Shown: positions 16,322-25,447 of the stretch, in pieces
How positions within the stretch are numbered: the stretch's first letter is position 1
How the letters are laid out: each line of letters opens with the position of its first letter
NCBI RefSeq assembly: GCF_024710845.1
Contig: NZ_JANJTZ010000004.1
Span: forward strand, 1-64,000
Origin: Mesorhizobium sp.
GTDB lineage: Bacteria; Pseudomonadota; Alphaproteobacteria; Rhizobiales; Rhizobiaceae
Length of the DNA: 64,000 bases
Reading direction: 5' to 3'
Made by a program: the position numbers and the translations under genes
The notes under the pieces: model-generated
Database searches by the model: none
The model's input: only the letters and a program-made list of their open reading frames with translations
What the model was told of the DNA's origin: nothing

Positions 16322-18373
16322 CTACACCCTGATCCCGAACCGGATCCCGTCATATACCGCGGCGTGGATGTTGCGGCTCGCAACCGCGTCGCCGATCCTC
16401 AGCAACGTGAACGCCGCTGCCGCATCCGAGACCGGAAACACCTCGCCGCCGCCGACCAGCCTTTCGTAATCGACCGCGCCGCGGTTCTTCGACCTGGGCT
16501 TCAGCGCCAAGTACAATTCGTTCAGCGGCAGCGTCCCGTGCTCCACCACCACCTGATCCACCCGCCGCTCCTCTGACCAGCCACTGGCGAAGTCCGAGCC
16601 CAGCGTCGCGACCAGCTTGTTGCCCTCGCGCCGCACCGCTCTTAGCCGCGTGTTGATGGTGATCCGCACTCCGGTCTCGTGGAACGCCTTCATGTAGGGC
16701 ACATGGTTCATGCCGCCCATTTCCGGCGCGAAGAAGCGTTCCGGCGAGACGACTTCCACGGAAGCACCCGCCCGCGCCGCCATTTCCGCCGCCGTCATGC
16801 CGGCATGGGAGCCGTTGTCGTCGTAGAGCAGAACCGTCTCCGCCGGCTTCACCGCGCCCGAGACGATGTCCCAGCTCGAAACGACCAGGTCGCCCCCCGT
16901 CTCCAGCGGCGGGTTCTGCGGCACGCCGCCCGTCGCGACGATCACCATATCGGGACCGAGCGCCAGGACGTCTACCGCCTCCGCCCAGATGTCGTAGCGC
17001 ATCTCGACACCCAACCGCTCCAGTTCCGCCACCCGCCAGTCGACGATGCCGATCAGTTCCTTGCGGCGCGGGTTCTGCGCTGCAAGCCGCACCTGCCCGC
17101 CGGCCTGGCTCGCCGCCTCGAGCAGCGTCACCTTGTGTCCGCGTTCCGCTGTGACGCGCGCCGCCTCCAGCCCCGCCGGCCCGGCGCCGACCACCACGAC
17201 ATGCTTCAGGGGTCCGTCGCTGCGTGCGATGACATGCGGGATCGTCGCTTCGCGCCCGGTCGCCGCGTTGTGGATGCACAGCGCCTCGCCGCCCTCGTAG
17301 ATCCGGTCGAGGCAGTAGGTCGCGCCGACGCAGGGGCGGATGCGGTGCTCCTCGCCGGCCATCACCTTCTTGAGGATATGCGGCTCTGCCAGATGCGCCC
17401 TGGTCATGCCGACCATGTCGAGCTTGCCGGTCGCGATCGCATGCCGTGCCGTCGCCACGTCCTGGATGCGCGCCGCGTGGAACACCGGGAACTTCGTCGC
17501 CGCCCGCACCTCGCCCGCGAAGTCGAGATGCGGCGCCGAGCGCATGCCGGTGATCGGGATGACGTTGGTCAAGGCTGCGTCCGTCTCAATCGAGCCGCGG
17601 ATGATGTTGAGGAAGTCAACATTGCCGCCGGCCGCCAGCCGCCGCGCGATCTCCACGCCCTCGTCTCTGGAAAGGCCCGCCGCAAGCTCCTCGTCCGCGA
17701 CCATCCGGATGCCGACGATGAAGTCCGGCCCGACCGCCGCCCGCACCGCATCCACAACCCGGTGGGTGAAGCGCAGCCGGTTGTCGAGCGAGCCGCCATA
17801 CTCGTCGTCGCGCGCGTTGGTGGCCGGCGACCAGAACTGGTCCATCAGGTGGCCGTAGGCCTCGAACTCGATCCCGTCGAGCCCGGCCGCCTGCATCCGC
17901 TGCGCGGCCGAAGCATAGTCGGCGACGATTCGCTCGATGTCCCAGTCCTCCGCCGTCTTGGGAAACGCCCGGTGCGCCGGCTCGCGCATCGGCGACGGCG
18001 CCAGCACCGGCAGCCAGTCCGCCTTGTTCCAGCCCGTGCGCCGCCCGAGATGGGTGAGCTGGATCATCACCTTGCAGTCGTGCTCGTGGCACGAATCCAC
18101 CAGCTCGCGCATCCAGCGCACGATCTCGTCGCGATAGGCCTGCAGGTTGCCGAATGCCGCCGGGCTGTCGCGCGACACGATCGCCGAGCCCGCCGTCATC
18201 GTCATCGCCATGCCGCCCTTCGCCTTTTCCGCATGGTAGAGCCGGTAGCGTTCCTTCGGCATCCCGTCCTCGGAATAGGCCGGCTCGTGGGACGTCGACA
18301 TCACCCGGTTCTTGAGCGTGAGATGCTTGAGCTGGAAGGGCTGCAGGAGCGGGTCGTTGGTGAGAATTGTCAT
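16322..18373 (-). CDS. N-methylproline demethylase-like OYE/2,4-dienoyl-CoA-reductase-type flavoprotein
   Basis: A 683-residue protein with an N-terminal FMN TIM barrel of the Old Yellow Enzyme type (residues 1-350, with [19 protein letters not shown] and the [13 protein letters not shown] segment), an Fe-S region ([28 protein letters not shown], about 355-385) and a C-terminal NAD(P)/FAD-binding half with [16 protein letters not shown]. This architecture is shared by 2,4-dienoyl-CoA reductase, trimethylamine/dimethylamine dehydrogenase and the N-methylproline (hygrate) demethylases of rhizobial stachydrine catabolism. The N-terminal sequence resembles the last group most. Placement between two MttB genes and an enolase-superfamily gene supports proline-betaine-like catabolism. 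Confidence 0.83.
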   Translation of the reverse strand: MTILTNDPLLQPFQLKHLTLKNRVMSTSHEPAYSEDGMPKERYRLYHAEKAKGGMAMTMTAGSAIVSRDSPAAFGNLQAYRDEIVRWMRELVDSCHEHDCKVMIQLTHLGRRTGWNKADWLPVLAPSPMREPAHRAFPKTAEDWDIERIVADYASAAQRMQAAGLDGIEFEAYGHLMDQFWSPATNARDDEYGGSLDNRLRFTHRVVDAVRAAVGPDFIVGIRMVADEELAAGLSRDEGVEIARRLAAGGNVDFLNIIRGSIETDAALTNVIPITGMRSAPHLDFAGEVRAATKFPVFHAARIQDVATARHAIATGKLDMVGMTRAHLAEPHILKKVMAGEEHRIRPCVGATYCLDRIYEGGEALCIHNAATGREATIPHVIARSDGPLKHVVVVGAGPAGLEAARVTAERGHKVTLLEAASQAGGQVRLAAQNPRRKELIGIVDWRVAELERLGVEMRYDIWAEAVDVLALGPDMVIVATGGVPQNPPLETGGDLVVSSWDIVSGAVKPAETVLLYDDNGSHAGMTAAEMAARAGASVEVVSPERFFAPEMGGMNHVPYMKAFHETGVRITINTRLRAVRREGNKLVATLGSDFASGWSEERRVDQVVVEHGTLPLNELYLALKPRSKNRGAVDYERLVGGGEVFPVSDAAAAFTLLRIGDAVASRNIHAAVYDGIRFGIRV

Positions 18374-18435
18374 GCAGGCCGCCGTTCCCCTTTCCCGGAC
18401 GTTGGACTATACGGCCCGCTCAAAGGAGCGACACC

Positions 18436-18897
18436 ATGACTGCTACCGAAAACCTGACCCTGCTCGGCGCACGCACCGAGCAGCCGAGCAGTCCGGAGAC
18501 GGCGGTGCTCGAAACCGTACCGTTCTCGCGCGGCGACGGTCCCCCTGCGATCGTGCGCTTCACCTGTCCGGAGTTCACCTCGCTGTGCCCGGTGACCGGC
18601 CAGCCCGACTTCGCCCACATCGTCATCGACTATGCGCCGGACACGCTTCTGGTCGAGTCCAAATCGCTGAAACTGTTCATGGTGTCGTTCCGCAATCACG
18701 GCGCCTTCCACGAGGAATGCACGGTCATGATCGGCCGCCGCGTCGTCGCCGCGACGCGGCCGCTGTGGCTGCGCGTCGCCGGCTACTGGTATCCGCGCGG
18801 CGGCATTCCGATCGACGTGTTCTGGCAGACCGGCGCTCCGCCGGAAAATGCGTGGCTGCCCGACACCGGCGTCGCGCCATATCGCGGACGCGGCTGA
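18436..18897 (+). CDS. queF: NADPH-dependent 7-cyano-7-deazaguanine (preQ0) reductase
   Basis: A 153-residue unimodular QueF, which reduces preQ0 to preQ1 in queuosine tRNA modification. The catalytic cysteine is C51 in [15 protein letters not shown], with the acid D58 seven residues on. The substrate-binding run [23 protein letters not shown] is intact. The ATG at 18436 has a strong aaaggag 9 bases upstream. Its length matches B. subtilis-type QueF rather than the longer E. coli type. It is a housekeeping gene that interrupts the amine-catabolism region. Confidence 0.95.
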   Translation: MTATENLTLLGARTEQPSSPETAVLETVPFSRGDGPPAIVRFTCPEFTSLCPVTGQPDFAHIVIDYAPDTLLVESKSLKLFMVSFRNHGAFHEECTVMIGRRVVAATRPLWLRVAGYWYPRGGIPIDVFWQTGAPPENAWLPDTGVAPYRGRG

Positions 18898-18926
18898 GCA
18901 CGGCCTGGTCTCGGCTCGGCGCGGCA

Positions 18927-20093
18927 TCATCTGAGCGGCAGCCTGCGAAACCGCCCCGGCATCGCGGGATCGTGGAAGTGGTCCATCGGCCCGCTGTCGA
19001 CGAAATGCCGGTGCCAGCGCGCGAGCTCCGCCCTGTCCAGCGTCACGCCCAGTCCCGGCCCTTCCGGCACCCGCACGACATTGTTGGTCTGCCGAAACGG
19101 CCCGCCCTCGATGACGTCGCCGATCTGCCAGCGGAACAGCGATTGCGACGGTTCGGTGATCCACGGCATCGCCGCCGTCATGTGCAGATAGCCCGCCGTC
19201 GCGATCCCCGCGTCGCCCGAATAGCACCAGAACCCGACCCCCATCGCTTCGCAGGCGCCGATGAAGCGCACCGCGCGGCCGATGCCGCCCAGCACGGCGA
19301 AGTTGGTGACGATGTAGTCTGGGGCGCCCAACGCGACCGCGCGGCGGATGTCGGGCACATGCGTCGAAAACGGGATCGCCGAGTGCTGCCTGAGCGCCGC
19401 CATCTCCTCGAAGGTCGCGACCGGATCCTCGTAATTGCGGATGTCGTAGGGTTCGAGGTCGCGCAAGAGCCGCCGCGCTGTCGACAGTGACCACTGCATG
19501 TTCGAATCGAGCCGGATCATCGCCGATGGACCAAGCGCTTCGCGCATCGCCTTCACGGTCGCGAGCTCGAGTGCCGGATCACCCTTGATCAGCTTGCCCT
19601 CGAAGTAGGTCGAGCCGTGCTCCTCACGCATCCTGAGGCAATAGTCCGAGACTTGGGTCGGCGATGTCTCCCCGCCGTCGCGAAAGCCGAAATACTCGGT
19701 GAAGGGAATGTCCTTGCGCACCGCGCCGCCGAGCAATTGGTAGAGCGGCTGGTCCCACAGCTTGCCGCGTATGTCCCAGAGCGCAATCTCGATCGCGCCG
19801 AACGCCTTCACCACCGAGGAATCGTCGGTGTTCTGCACGATCTGCCAGGGCGGCACGCAGCAGCTCTCGCAGCCGGCGATGTCGATCGGATCGCAGCCTC
19901 TCAGCCGTTCGCCCATCGCGGTAATCGTCGCCACCACGTCGGTGGACGGCGCTTCGCCCAGCCCGACGATCCCCTCGTCGGTCTCGACCTCCACGATCGT
20001 CTTCGAGGTGCCCGGATAGTGCCCTCCGGTCCACCAGAGTGGTTTCTCCAGCGGGATGTTGACCGGCGTCGCGACAATCCGGGTGATCTTCAT
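18927..20093 (-). CDS. Enolase-superfamily (mandelate racemase/muconate lactonising type) enzyme
   Basis: A 388-residue acid-sugar dehydratase/racemase-type enzyme. Metal ligands D196 in RLDSN and E222 in NYEDP are clear; the third ligand position appears to be H245 in FSTHVPD, where glucarate-dehydratase-like proteins have Asn. K167 and K170 in EGKLIK correspond to the catalytic lysine motif, though with an extra residue between them. Family members in rhizobial amine clusters include proline-betaine epimerases, but sugar-acid dehydratases cannot be excluded. It starts about 10 bases after the small secreted-protein gene ends, on the same strand. Confidence 0.82.
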   Translation of the reverse strand: MKITRIVATPVNIPLEKPLWWTGGHYPGTSKTIVEVETDEGIVGLGEAPSTDVVATITAMGERLRGCDPIDIAGCESCCVPPWQIVQNTDDSSVVKAFGAIEIALWDIRGKLWDQPLYQLLGGAVRKDIPFTEYFGFRDGGETSPTQVSDYCLRMREEHGSTYFEGKLIKGDPALELATVKAMREALGPSAMIRLDSNMQWSLSTARRLLRDLEPYDIRNYEDPVATFEEMAALRQHSAIPFSTHVPDIRRAVALGAPDYIVTNFAVLGGIGRAVRFIGACEAMGVGFWCYSGDAGIATAGYLHMTAAMPWITEPSQSLFRWQIGDVIEGGPFRQTNNVVRVPEGPGLGVTLDRAELARWHRHFVDSGPMDHFHDPAMPGRFRRLPLR

Positions 20094-20102
20094 CCGTGTC
20101 CC

Positions 20103-20561
20103 TCACCCCTCCGGCAGGCATTCCAGCTCGGAGAGCTTCCAGCCGCTGGTGACGGACACGATGTCGGCGATCTTCCACTTGCCGCCCTCGTTGACCATCA
20201 GCCATTGAATCTCGCGCTTGGCGTCGTCGCCTTCGGGAAACAGCATGAAGTGCGCGGTCACGGTCGCCTGGTCGCCGCTCACCTCTTCCGCCAGCTTCAG
20301 CGTCTTCTTGATCGTGGCGTCGTCATAGTCCTGCCCGTCGATGCCGGGGCCGAAGTCGATGCAGCCGATCTCGCCTTCGGGCATCTTGTCGTTGAGGTCG
20401 AACAGCTTCTTGGCCGGTCCCGTGAACCGCTCGCGGAACTCCGGATCGGCCTCCCATTTGACCGGCACGTAGAAGAAGCGCACGGCGTCGGACGCCGGAC
20501 CGGCTAGCGCGGGCACGGCGGACAGGGCGAGTATGGCGGCTAGAGCAGTCTTGCGGAACAT
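20103..20561 (-). CDS. Secreted protein of unknown function (DUF3828-like)
   Basis: A 152-residue protein with a standard signal peptide, cleaved near residue 20 after PALA. The mature part is acidic and short, with an AVRFFYVPV start and a C-terminal beta region VTAHFMLFPEGD...IQWLMVNEGGKWKIADIVS. That end resembles the NTF2-like/DUF3828 fold (small periplasmic proteins of unknown role). Two cysteines (IGCIDF and LECLPEG) could form a disulfide. It follows the MttB paralogue 2 stop by 21 bases. Confidence 0.65.
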   Translation of the reverse strand: MFRKTALAAILALSAVPALAGPASDAVRFFYVPVKWEADPEFRERFTGPAKKLFDLNDKMPEGEIGCIDFGPGIDGQDYDDATIKKTLKLAEEVSGDQATVTAHFMLFPEGDDAKREIQWLMVNEGGKWKIADIVSVTSGWKLSELECLPEG

Positions 20562-20582
20562 GGCGAATCCTCGTTTCGGCCC

Positions 20583-22133
20583 TCAATACCACGCGTCGTC
20601 CATCGATGCCTTCCTCCGCGTCATGAAATCCTGCAGCGCCTCGTCGATCCCCTCGTCGAGCGGCGGCGCTTCGTATTCGGCCAGCATCTTCTTCCACTTC
20701 GCATTCGCCCGCGTCGCGGCGTCGAGGCCGCCCGCCGCCTCCCATTTCTCGAACGGCTCGTTGTCGGCGATCTCCGTGTCCCAGAACGCGGTCTCATAAT
20801 TCGCCAGCGTGTGCTGCGAGCCGAAAAAATGGCTGCCCGGCCCGACCTCGCGGAAAGCGTCGAGCGCTAGGCTGTTGTCGTCGATCTTCACCCCGTCGAG
20901 ATAGGTGTGAAGCGCGCCGCAGAAATCCGCATCCATGACGAACTTCTCGTAGGACATGGATAAAAGGCCGTCGAGGAAGCCGGCCGAATGCAGGATGAAG
21001 TTGGCGCCGCACTGCACCGCCGCCAGCATCGACATCGTGCCTTCGTTCATCGCCTGCGCGTCCGGCAGTTTCGACGTCGTGAAATTCCCCGAGCATCTGA
21101 GAGGCAGATTGAGCCTCCGCGCCAGCTGCCCCACCACCATCGAACCGATCGCCGGCTCCGGGGTACCGAAGGTCGGCGAACCGGAGCGCAGCGACATCGA
21201 CGACAGGAAGTTGCCGAAGATCACCGGGCAGCCCTTGCGCTCGAGCTGCGTCAGCGCACAGCCCGCCATCGTCTCGGCCAGCGACTGCGCGATCGCACCC
21301 GCATTCGTCACCGGCCCCATCGCCCCGCCCAGGATGAATGGCACGACCACCGCCGCCTGGTTGGCCCGGGCATAGGCGCGCAGCGCGGTGGTCATCGTCG
21401 CGTCCCACACCAGTGGCGAGTTGACGTTGACATTGCCGAGGATGACGCAGTTCTCCTCGACGAAGTCGCGGCCGAAGACGATCCGCGCCATATCGATCGA
21501 GTCCTCGGCCCGGCTCTCCGCCGTCACCGAGCCCATGAAGGCGCGGTCGGAATACTTGATATGGCTGTAGACCATGTCGAGATGGCGCTTGTTCACCGGC
21601 ACGTCCACGGGCTCGCAGATCGTCCCGCCCGAATGGTGCATCCAGGGCGAGGCCTGCGCCAGCTTCACGAAGTTGCGGAAGTCCTCGATCGTGCCGTAGC
21701 GGCGGCCCTTGTCGAGGTCCATCACGAAAGGCGAGCCATAGGCGGGCGAGAACACCACCGACTTGCCGCCGATTTCGACCGATCGCGCCGGATTGCGCGC
21801 ATGCTGTGTGAAGCTAGCCGGCGCGTCCTTCAGGATCTCGCGCAGCATGCCCGGCTCGAAGCGCACGAGCACGCCATCGACCTTGGCGCCTGCCTTGCGC
21901 CAATGGTCGAGCGACACCGGATCGTCGCGGAACTCGATGCCGATCTCGGCAAGTATCCGGTCGGCCGTGTTTTCGATGCGGACAAGGCTTTCCTCGCCCA
22001 GGATATCGTAGGTCGGGATGTTGCGCACGATGTAGGGCCGACCGAGGTCGCGCGATCCGTGGCTGCGCTGCTCCCGCCGCGCCCCGCGCCCGGAGCGCTC
22101 GCGTTTCGGCGCCGTCTGCTCAAGCACGTCCAT
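20583..22133 (-). CDS. MttB-family (COG5598) corrinoid-dependent methyltransferase, paralogue 2
   Basis: A 516-residue MttB-superfamily protein without an internal amber codon, so a non-pyrrolysine member. The block ILGGAMGPVTNAGAIAQSLAETMAGCALTQ parallels LMGAMSPVTLAGALAQQNAEALFGVVLTQ of the copy at 13445, and both keep PDAQAMNE or PDAQGAWE near residue 390. An Arg-rich N-terminal extension (about 25 residues) precedes the conserved part. It presumably transfers a methyl from a quaternary amine to a corrinoid protein. The two copies are divergent enough to suggest different substrates. It begins the leftward transcript that continues to the enolase-like gene. Confidence 0.87.
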   Translation of the reverse strand: MDVLEQTAPKRERSGRGARREQRSHGSRDLGRPYIVRNIPTYDILGEESLVRIENTADRILAEIGIEFRDDPVSLDHWRKAGAKVDGVLVRFEPGMLREILKDAPASFTQHARNPARSVEIGGKSVVFSPAYGSPFVMDLDKGRRYGTIEDFRNFVKLAQASPWMHHSGGTICEPVDVPVNKRHLDMVYSHIKYSDRAFMGSVTAESRAEDSIDMARIVFGRDFVEENCVILGNVNVNSPLVWDATMTTALRAYARANQAAVVVPFILGGAMGPVTNAGAIAQSLAETMAGCALTQLERKGCPVIFGNFLSSMSLRSGSPTFGTPEPAIGSMVVGQLARRLNLPLRCSGNFTTSKLPDAQAMNEGTMSMLAAVQCGANFILHSAGFLDGLLSMSYEKFVMDADFCGALHTYLDGVKIDDNSLALDAFREVGPGSHFFGSQHTLANYETAFWDTEIADNEPFEKWEAAGGLDAATRANAKWKKMLAEYEAPPLDEGIDEALQDFMTRRKASMDDAWY

Positions 22134-22270
22134 CGCGAACCTCCCAGGCTTTGCGCCAGCCTAGCGCGCCGCGATAGGCCGCCGCCAGCGGCCGGTGCGT
22201 CACCCGCTGGCGCATCTGCGTCTTGATGCGCAAGCCGGAACGGATTTCGTCGACGGCGCGTTTTCGTGTG

Positions 22271-22302
22271 TTGACCTTCCCCTTGCTGGAAGGCCTACGC
22301 AG
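22271..22302 (+). promoter_or_regulatory. MerR-family copper-responsive (CueR/HmrR-type) promoter
   Basis: TTGACC at 22271 forms a -35 element, followed by the 19-base dyad CCTTCC-ccttgct-GGAAGG (22275-22293) and a weak -10 (TACGCA, 22296-22301). The 19-base spacer with this dyad is the diagnostic layout of CueR/HmrR-activated promoters and closely resembles the E. coli copA operator. It points at the DUF305 gene 30 bases downstream. No CueR gene or copper ATPase lies in the window. Confidence 0.85.
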
Positions 22303-22330
22303 CTCTCATAGACGATAAAGGAGACAAAAG

Positions 22331-22698
22331 ATGTCCACCGCCAAATCCCGGATCATCGCTTCCGCGATCATCGCCTCGGTCGCGCTCTTCCACGCGCCCG
22401 CCTTCGCCCAGATGGACCATTCGAAGATGGGCGAGATGAGCGCGGCGTCGACCGCCTACATGGACGCGATGACGAAGATGGACGCCGATATGGACGCGAT
22501 GCAGATGACCGGCAAGCCCGGCGCCGACTTCGCTCTGATGATGATCCCGCACCACCAGAGCGCCATCGACATGGCCAAGGCCTATCTGGCGAGCGACGAG
22601 AAAGACCCGAACTGACGAAACTTTCGGAAGAGATCATCGCCGCCCAGGAGAAGGAGATCGCCTTCCTCAAGGACTGGCTGGCCAGAAAGGGCCAGTGA
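22331..22698 (+). pseudogene. DUF305 Met-rich copper-associated protein, frameshifted
   Basis: A periplasmic DUF305 protein. The first frame codes a signal peptide (cleaved after AFA), a Met/His/Asp-rich stretch (MDHSKMGEM, MDADMDAMQM) and the family core MMIPHHQSAIDMAKAYLAS, then stops at 22613-22615 after DPN. Reading one base differently from 22612 continues with LTKLSEEIIAAQEKEIAFLKDWL, the usual end of the family, to a stop at 22696-22698. A single base is therefore missing near 22610. The gene has a copper-type promoter, and the corrected frame ends exactly next to the convergent YedE gene. It could be a real pseudogene or a sequencing undercall. Confidence 0.82.
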
Positions 22699-23130
22699 TC
22701 AGCCCATCGCCGGTTCGGCCGAACGCTCTCCGGCGAGCCGGGCGAGCCACATCCCGACAAACATCGCCGGCACGAAGATGAGCGTCCCCGGGGCCTCCAA
22801 GCCGAGCGCCGTCAGCGCCGGTCCCGGGCAGAAGCCGGCGAGCCCCCAGCCAAAGCCGAAGATGGCGGGCCCGACGAAGATGCGTGGCTCCAGTTCGGTC
22901 CGGGTCGGGATGCGAAAGCTCGACCCGACGATCGGCCTGTCGCGTTTCAGCACCAGCCGGTAGCCGAAGAAGGCGACGATCACCGCCCCGCCCATCACGA
23001 AGGCGAGCGACGGGTCCCACGTCCCGGCCAGATCGAGAAAGTTCAGCACCTTGGCCGGGTCCGACATTCCCGAGATCACCAGTCCGATGCCGAACAGGAG
23101 GCCGAGCGCGAGATTGACGACGAAGGTCAT
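22699..23130 (-). CDS. YeeE/YedE family transporter half (DUF6691-like)
   Basis: A 143-residue membrane protein with four or five hydrophobic segments and the family motifs GIGLVISGMSDPAKVLNFLDL and FGWGLAGFCPGPALT. It is the second half of a split YeeE/YedE protein; YeeE imports thiosulfate in E. coli, and split pairs beside persulfide dioxygenase are common in alphaproteobacteria. The cysteine in GFCPGPA matches a conserved transport-path position. It starts 3 bases after the stop of the partner gene. Confidence 0.85.
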   Translation of the reverse strand: MTFVVNLALGLLFGIGLVISGMSDPAKVLNFLDLAGTWDPSLAFVMGGAVIVAFFGYRLVLKRDRPIVGSSFRIPTRTELEPRIFVGPAIFGFGWGLAGFCPGPALTALGLEAPGTLIFVPAMFVGMWLARLAGERSAEPAMG

Positions 23131-23133
23131 GGC

Positions 23134-23562
23134 TCAGCCTCCGATCACGTGGCGGGCGACGTAGACGGTGACGAAGGCCACCGCCATGAACACGCCCGTG
23201 GCCACGAACGAGCGCGGCGACAGCCGGGACAGGCCGCACACCCCGTGGCCGCTGGTGCAGCCATAGCCCCAGACCGAGCCGAAGCCGACGATCAGCCCGG
23301 CCGCCGCCATCAGCGGCAGATTGCCGGACACGGTCTGCATGACCGCTTCCCCGGTGGCGAGTTGCAGGACCAGCGGCGCCGCGACGAGGCCGGCCACGAA
23401 GCCGAGGCGCGACAGGAACGCGCCGTCGCGATAGGGCGGAAGCAACCGTCCCGAAATCCCGCTGATGCCCGCGATCCGGCCCTCATAGGCCATCAGCAGC
23501 ACCGACGAGAGCCCGATCAGCGCACCGCCGATCAGCGAGGCAAGGGGGGTGAATTCGGTCAA
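23134..23562 (-). CDS. YeeE/YedE family transporter half
   Basis: A 142-residue membrane protein, the partner of the preceding YeeE/YedE half. It carries the hallmark [17 protein letters not shown] with two cysteines that relay thiosulfate or other sulfur species in this family, and a [10 protein letters not shown] motif near residue 30. It lies between the MBL gene and the other half on one leftward transcript, suggesting uptake or export of reduced sulfur coupled to persulfide oxidation. Confidence 0.86.
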   Translation of the reverse strand: MTEFTPLASLIGGALIGLSSVLLMAYEGRIAGISGISGRLLPPYRDGAFLSRLGFVAGLVAAPLVLQLATGEAVMQTVSGNLPLMAAAGLIVGFGSVWGYGCTSGHGVCGLSRLSPRSFVATGVFMAVAFVTVYVARHVIGG

Positions 23563-23603
23563 GCCATTCTCCTCTTCGTCCTGCCGAACGCCGGCGGATC
23601 GTC

Positions 23604-24491
23604 TTAGTCCCAGGGCGCGCCGGTCAGCCGGTCGAGCGGAATCTTCAAATAGCGTGTCCCGTTCGCTTCCGGCTCAGGCAGCCGCCCGCCATTGATGTTC
23701 ACCTGCAGCGCATGCAGGATCAGCTTCGGCATGGGCAGCGTCCTGTCGCGTGCGTCGCGCACCGCGCAGTATTCTGCCTCCGATTTGAGCCTGCCCGCGT
23801 GGATGTTCTTTGCCTTTTGGTCGGCTACCGTGGATTCCCATTGCGGTTCGCGGCCCCCGGGCTGGTAATCGTGTCCGGTGAACAGCCGCGTGTCGTCCGG
23901 CAGCGAGAGAATCGCCTGGATCGAGCGCCACAGCCGCTTTGAGCTGCCGCCTGGGAAATCAGCCCGCGCCGTGCCGGAATCCGGCATGAACAGCGTATCG
24001 TGCACGAAGGCCGCATCGCCGATCACATAGGTGATCGAAGCGAGCGTGTGGCCGGGCGAGAACATGATCCGCCCCCTCACATTGCCGATGGAGAACTCTT
24101 CCCCTTCGGCGAACAGCTTGTCCCACTGCGATCCGTCGGCGGCAAAGTCTGGCCAGTTGTAGATGTCCTTCCACAGCTTCTGCACCTCGACGATATGGTC
24201 GCCGATCGCCGTCGGCGCGCCGGTCCTGCGCTTCAGATAAGGCGCGGCGGAGAAATGGTCGGCATGCGGATGCGTATCGAGGATCCAGTCGACCGTGAGC
24301 CCCTTCTCGGCGATGAAGTCGAGCATCCGGTCGGCGTTGCGCGTCGCCGTCTGGCCCGACTTCTCGTCATAGTCGAGCACCGGATCGATGATCGCGCAGC
24401 GCTTCGTCGCCGGGTCGGAGACGACGTACTGGATCGAGAACGTCCGCTTGTCGAAGAAGCCGGCAACGTCGGGTCTGGCAGTGCTGGTCAC
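23604..24491 (-). CDS. MBL-fold metallo-hydrolase, persulfide-dioxygenase-like (Blh/ETHE1 type)
   Basis: A 295-residue metallo-beta-lactamase-fold protein with the metal motif THPHADH and downstream histidines in SPGHT and FTGHDY. The layout (LKRRTGAPTAIGDH, then LFMPDSGTARADFPGG) matches the persulfide dioxygenase/Blh group that oxidises glutathione persulfide to sulfite. I chose the GTG at 24491, since a gagga ribosome site precedes it; an upstream ATG at 24530 would add 13 residues of no recognisable homology. The downstream YeeE/YedE pair supports a sulfide-detoxification operon. No BigR-type regulator is visible. Confidence 0.83.
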   Translation of the reverse strand: MTSTARPDVAGFFDKRTFSIQYVVSDPATKRCAIIDPVLDYDEKSGQTATRNADRMLDFIAEKGLTVDWILDTHPHADHFSAAPYLKRRTGAPTAIGDHIVEVQKLWKDIYNWPDFAADGSQWDKLFAEGEEFSIGNVRGRIMFSPGHTLASITYVIGDAAFVHDTLFMPDSGTARADFPGGSSKRLWRSIQAILSLPDDTRLFTGHDYQPGGREPQWESTVADQKAKNIHAGRLKSEAEYCAVRDARDRTLPMPKLILHALQVNINGGRLPEPEANGTRYLKIPLDRLTGAPWD

Positions 24492-24649
24492 TCGGCATCC
24501 TCGGATCGGGCGGGGCGTACACGATGGCACCGTATCCGCCCAAACTTATTGCTTCTGCATATTTGCGAAAAAAACGATCCTGCAATCGGCCGATGCGGAG
24601 AATTCTGTTGCAGGGCCAGAACGAGGTTGCCATACGGCGATTGCCGACT

Positions 24650-25447
24650 ATGTTCGACCTCATGACGGACTTGCAGGCAAAGCCAGCGGCACCCGCCACC
24701 CCCGCCTCTGCCGCCGAAGCGTACGAACTGCCGGTCAGCGTCGAAGGACGGTCGGTATTCCTCGACGTCGACGGCACTTTGCTCGACATCGCGCCGCGCC
24801 CGCAGGATGTGCGGGTTCCAGAGGAACTGCCGGATGACCTCGCCCGCCTGTCGATCCACCTCGACGGAGCCCTGGCGCTTGTCTCCGGTCGCAGCGTCGC
24901 CCTCCTGAAAACACTCTTTCCCAGCCTGCGCGGCAGCCTTATCGGCCTGCACGGCGCCGAGATCGCCCGTCCGGACGGAACCCTCGCCGAAGCGCCGCGT
25001 TCGCCTGAACTGCAGCGGGCGGTCGAGGCGATGCGGCGCGCCGCGGCCGAATGGCCGGGCGTCGAGATCGAGGACAAGGGCGCGGCCTTCGCCGCCCACT
25101 ACCGCCTCGCGCCAGGCTTTGCTGAGGCCGTCGAAGCCGAGATGGAGAAGTTGGCGAGCGGGCTTGGGGATGGTGTGATCATACAGAGAGGGAAGTGCGT
25201 GATCGAGATCAGGCCAACGGGCCACGACAAGGGGTCCGCGCTCCTGGCCCTCATGTCGCGGCCGCCGTTCGCTGGCCGCCTGCCCATCGCCATCGGCGAC
25301 GACCTGACCGACGAGGCGATGTTCCGGGTCGTCAACGATCTCGGCGGCCTGTCGGTCAGGGTCGGTACGTCCGGCGGGTCGGCCGCCAGCGCCCATGTAG
25401 CCTCCCCTGACGATGTTCGGTCCTGGATCCGGAGCCTCGTCCGCTGA
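24650..25447 (+). CDS. otsB: Trehalose-6-phosphate phosphatase
   Basis: A 265-residue HAD-superfamily phosphatase that releases trehalose from trehalose-6-phosphate. The nucleophile motif is D39-V-D41-G-T, the second HAD motif is LVSGRS, and the final motif GDDLTDEAMF is intact. The ATG at 24650 (MFDLMTDLQ) gives normal length; an ATG at 24662 is also possible, and an open frame further upstream lacks homology. The stop overlaps the next gene's start by one base. Confidence 0.9.
   Translation: MFDLMTDLQAKPAAPATPASAAEAYELPVSVEGRSVFLDVDGTLLDIAPRPQDVRVPEELPDDLARLSIHLDGALALVSGRSVALLKTLFPSLRGSLIGLHGAEIARPDGTLAEAPRSPELQRAVEAMRRAAAEWPGVEIEDKGAAFAAHYRLAPGFAEAVEAEMEKLASGLGDGVIIQRGKCVIEIRPTGHDKGSALLALMSRPPFAGRLPIAIGDDLTDEAMFRVVNDLGGLSVRVGTSGGSAASAHVASPDDVRSWIRSLVR

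Noticed and set aside
18374-18435. A preQ1 riboswitch upstream of queF.
   Set aside because: The leader is only about 60 bases and I could not find the preQ1 aptamer core; the segment looks like an ordinary divergent promoter with a ribosome site.
16679-18439. A 586-codon plus-strand frame.
   Set aside because: Antisense shadow of the N-methylproline-demethylase-like gene; His/Arg-rich nonsense.
13445-22133. Pyrrolysine encoded at an internal amber codon in the two MttB genes.
   Set aside because: Neither gene contains an in-frame TAG, and both end with TGA; both read through as non-pyrrolysine members.
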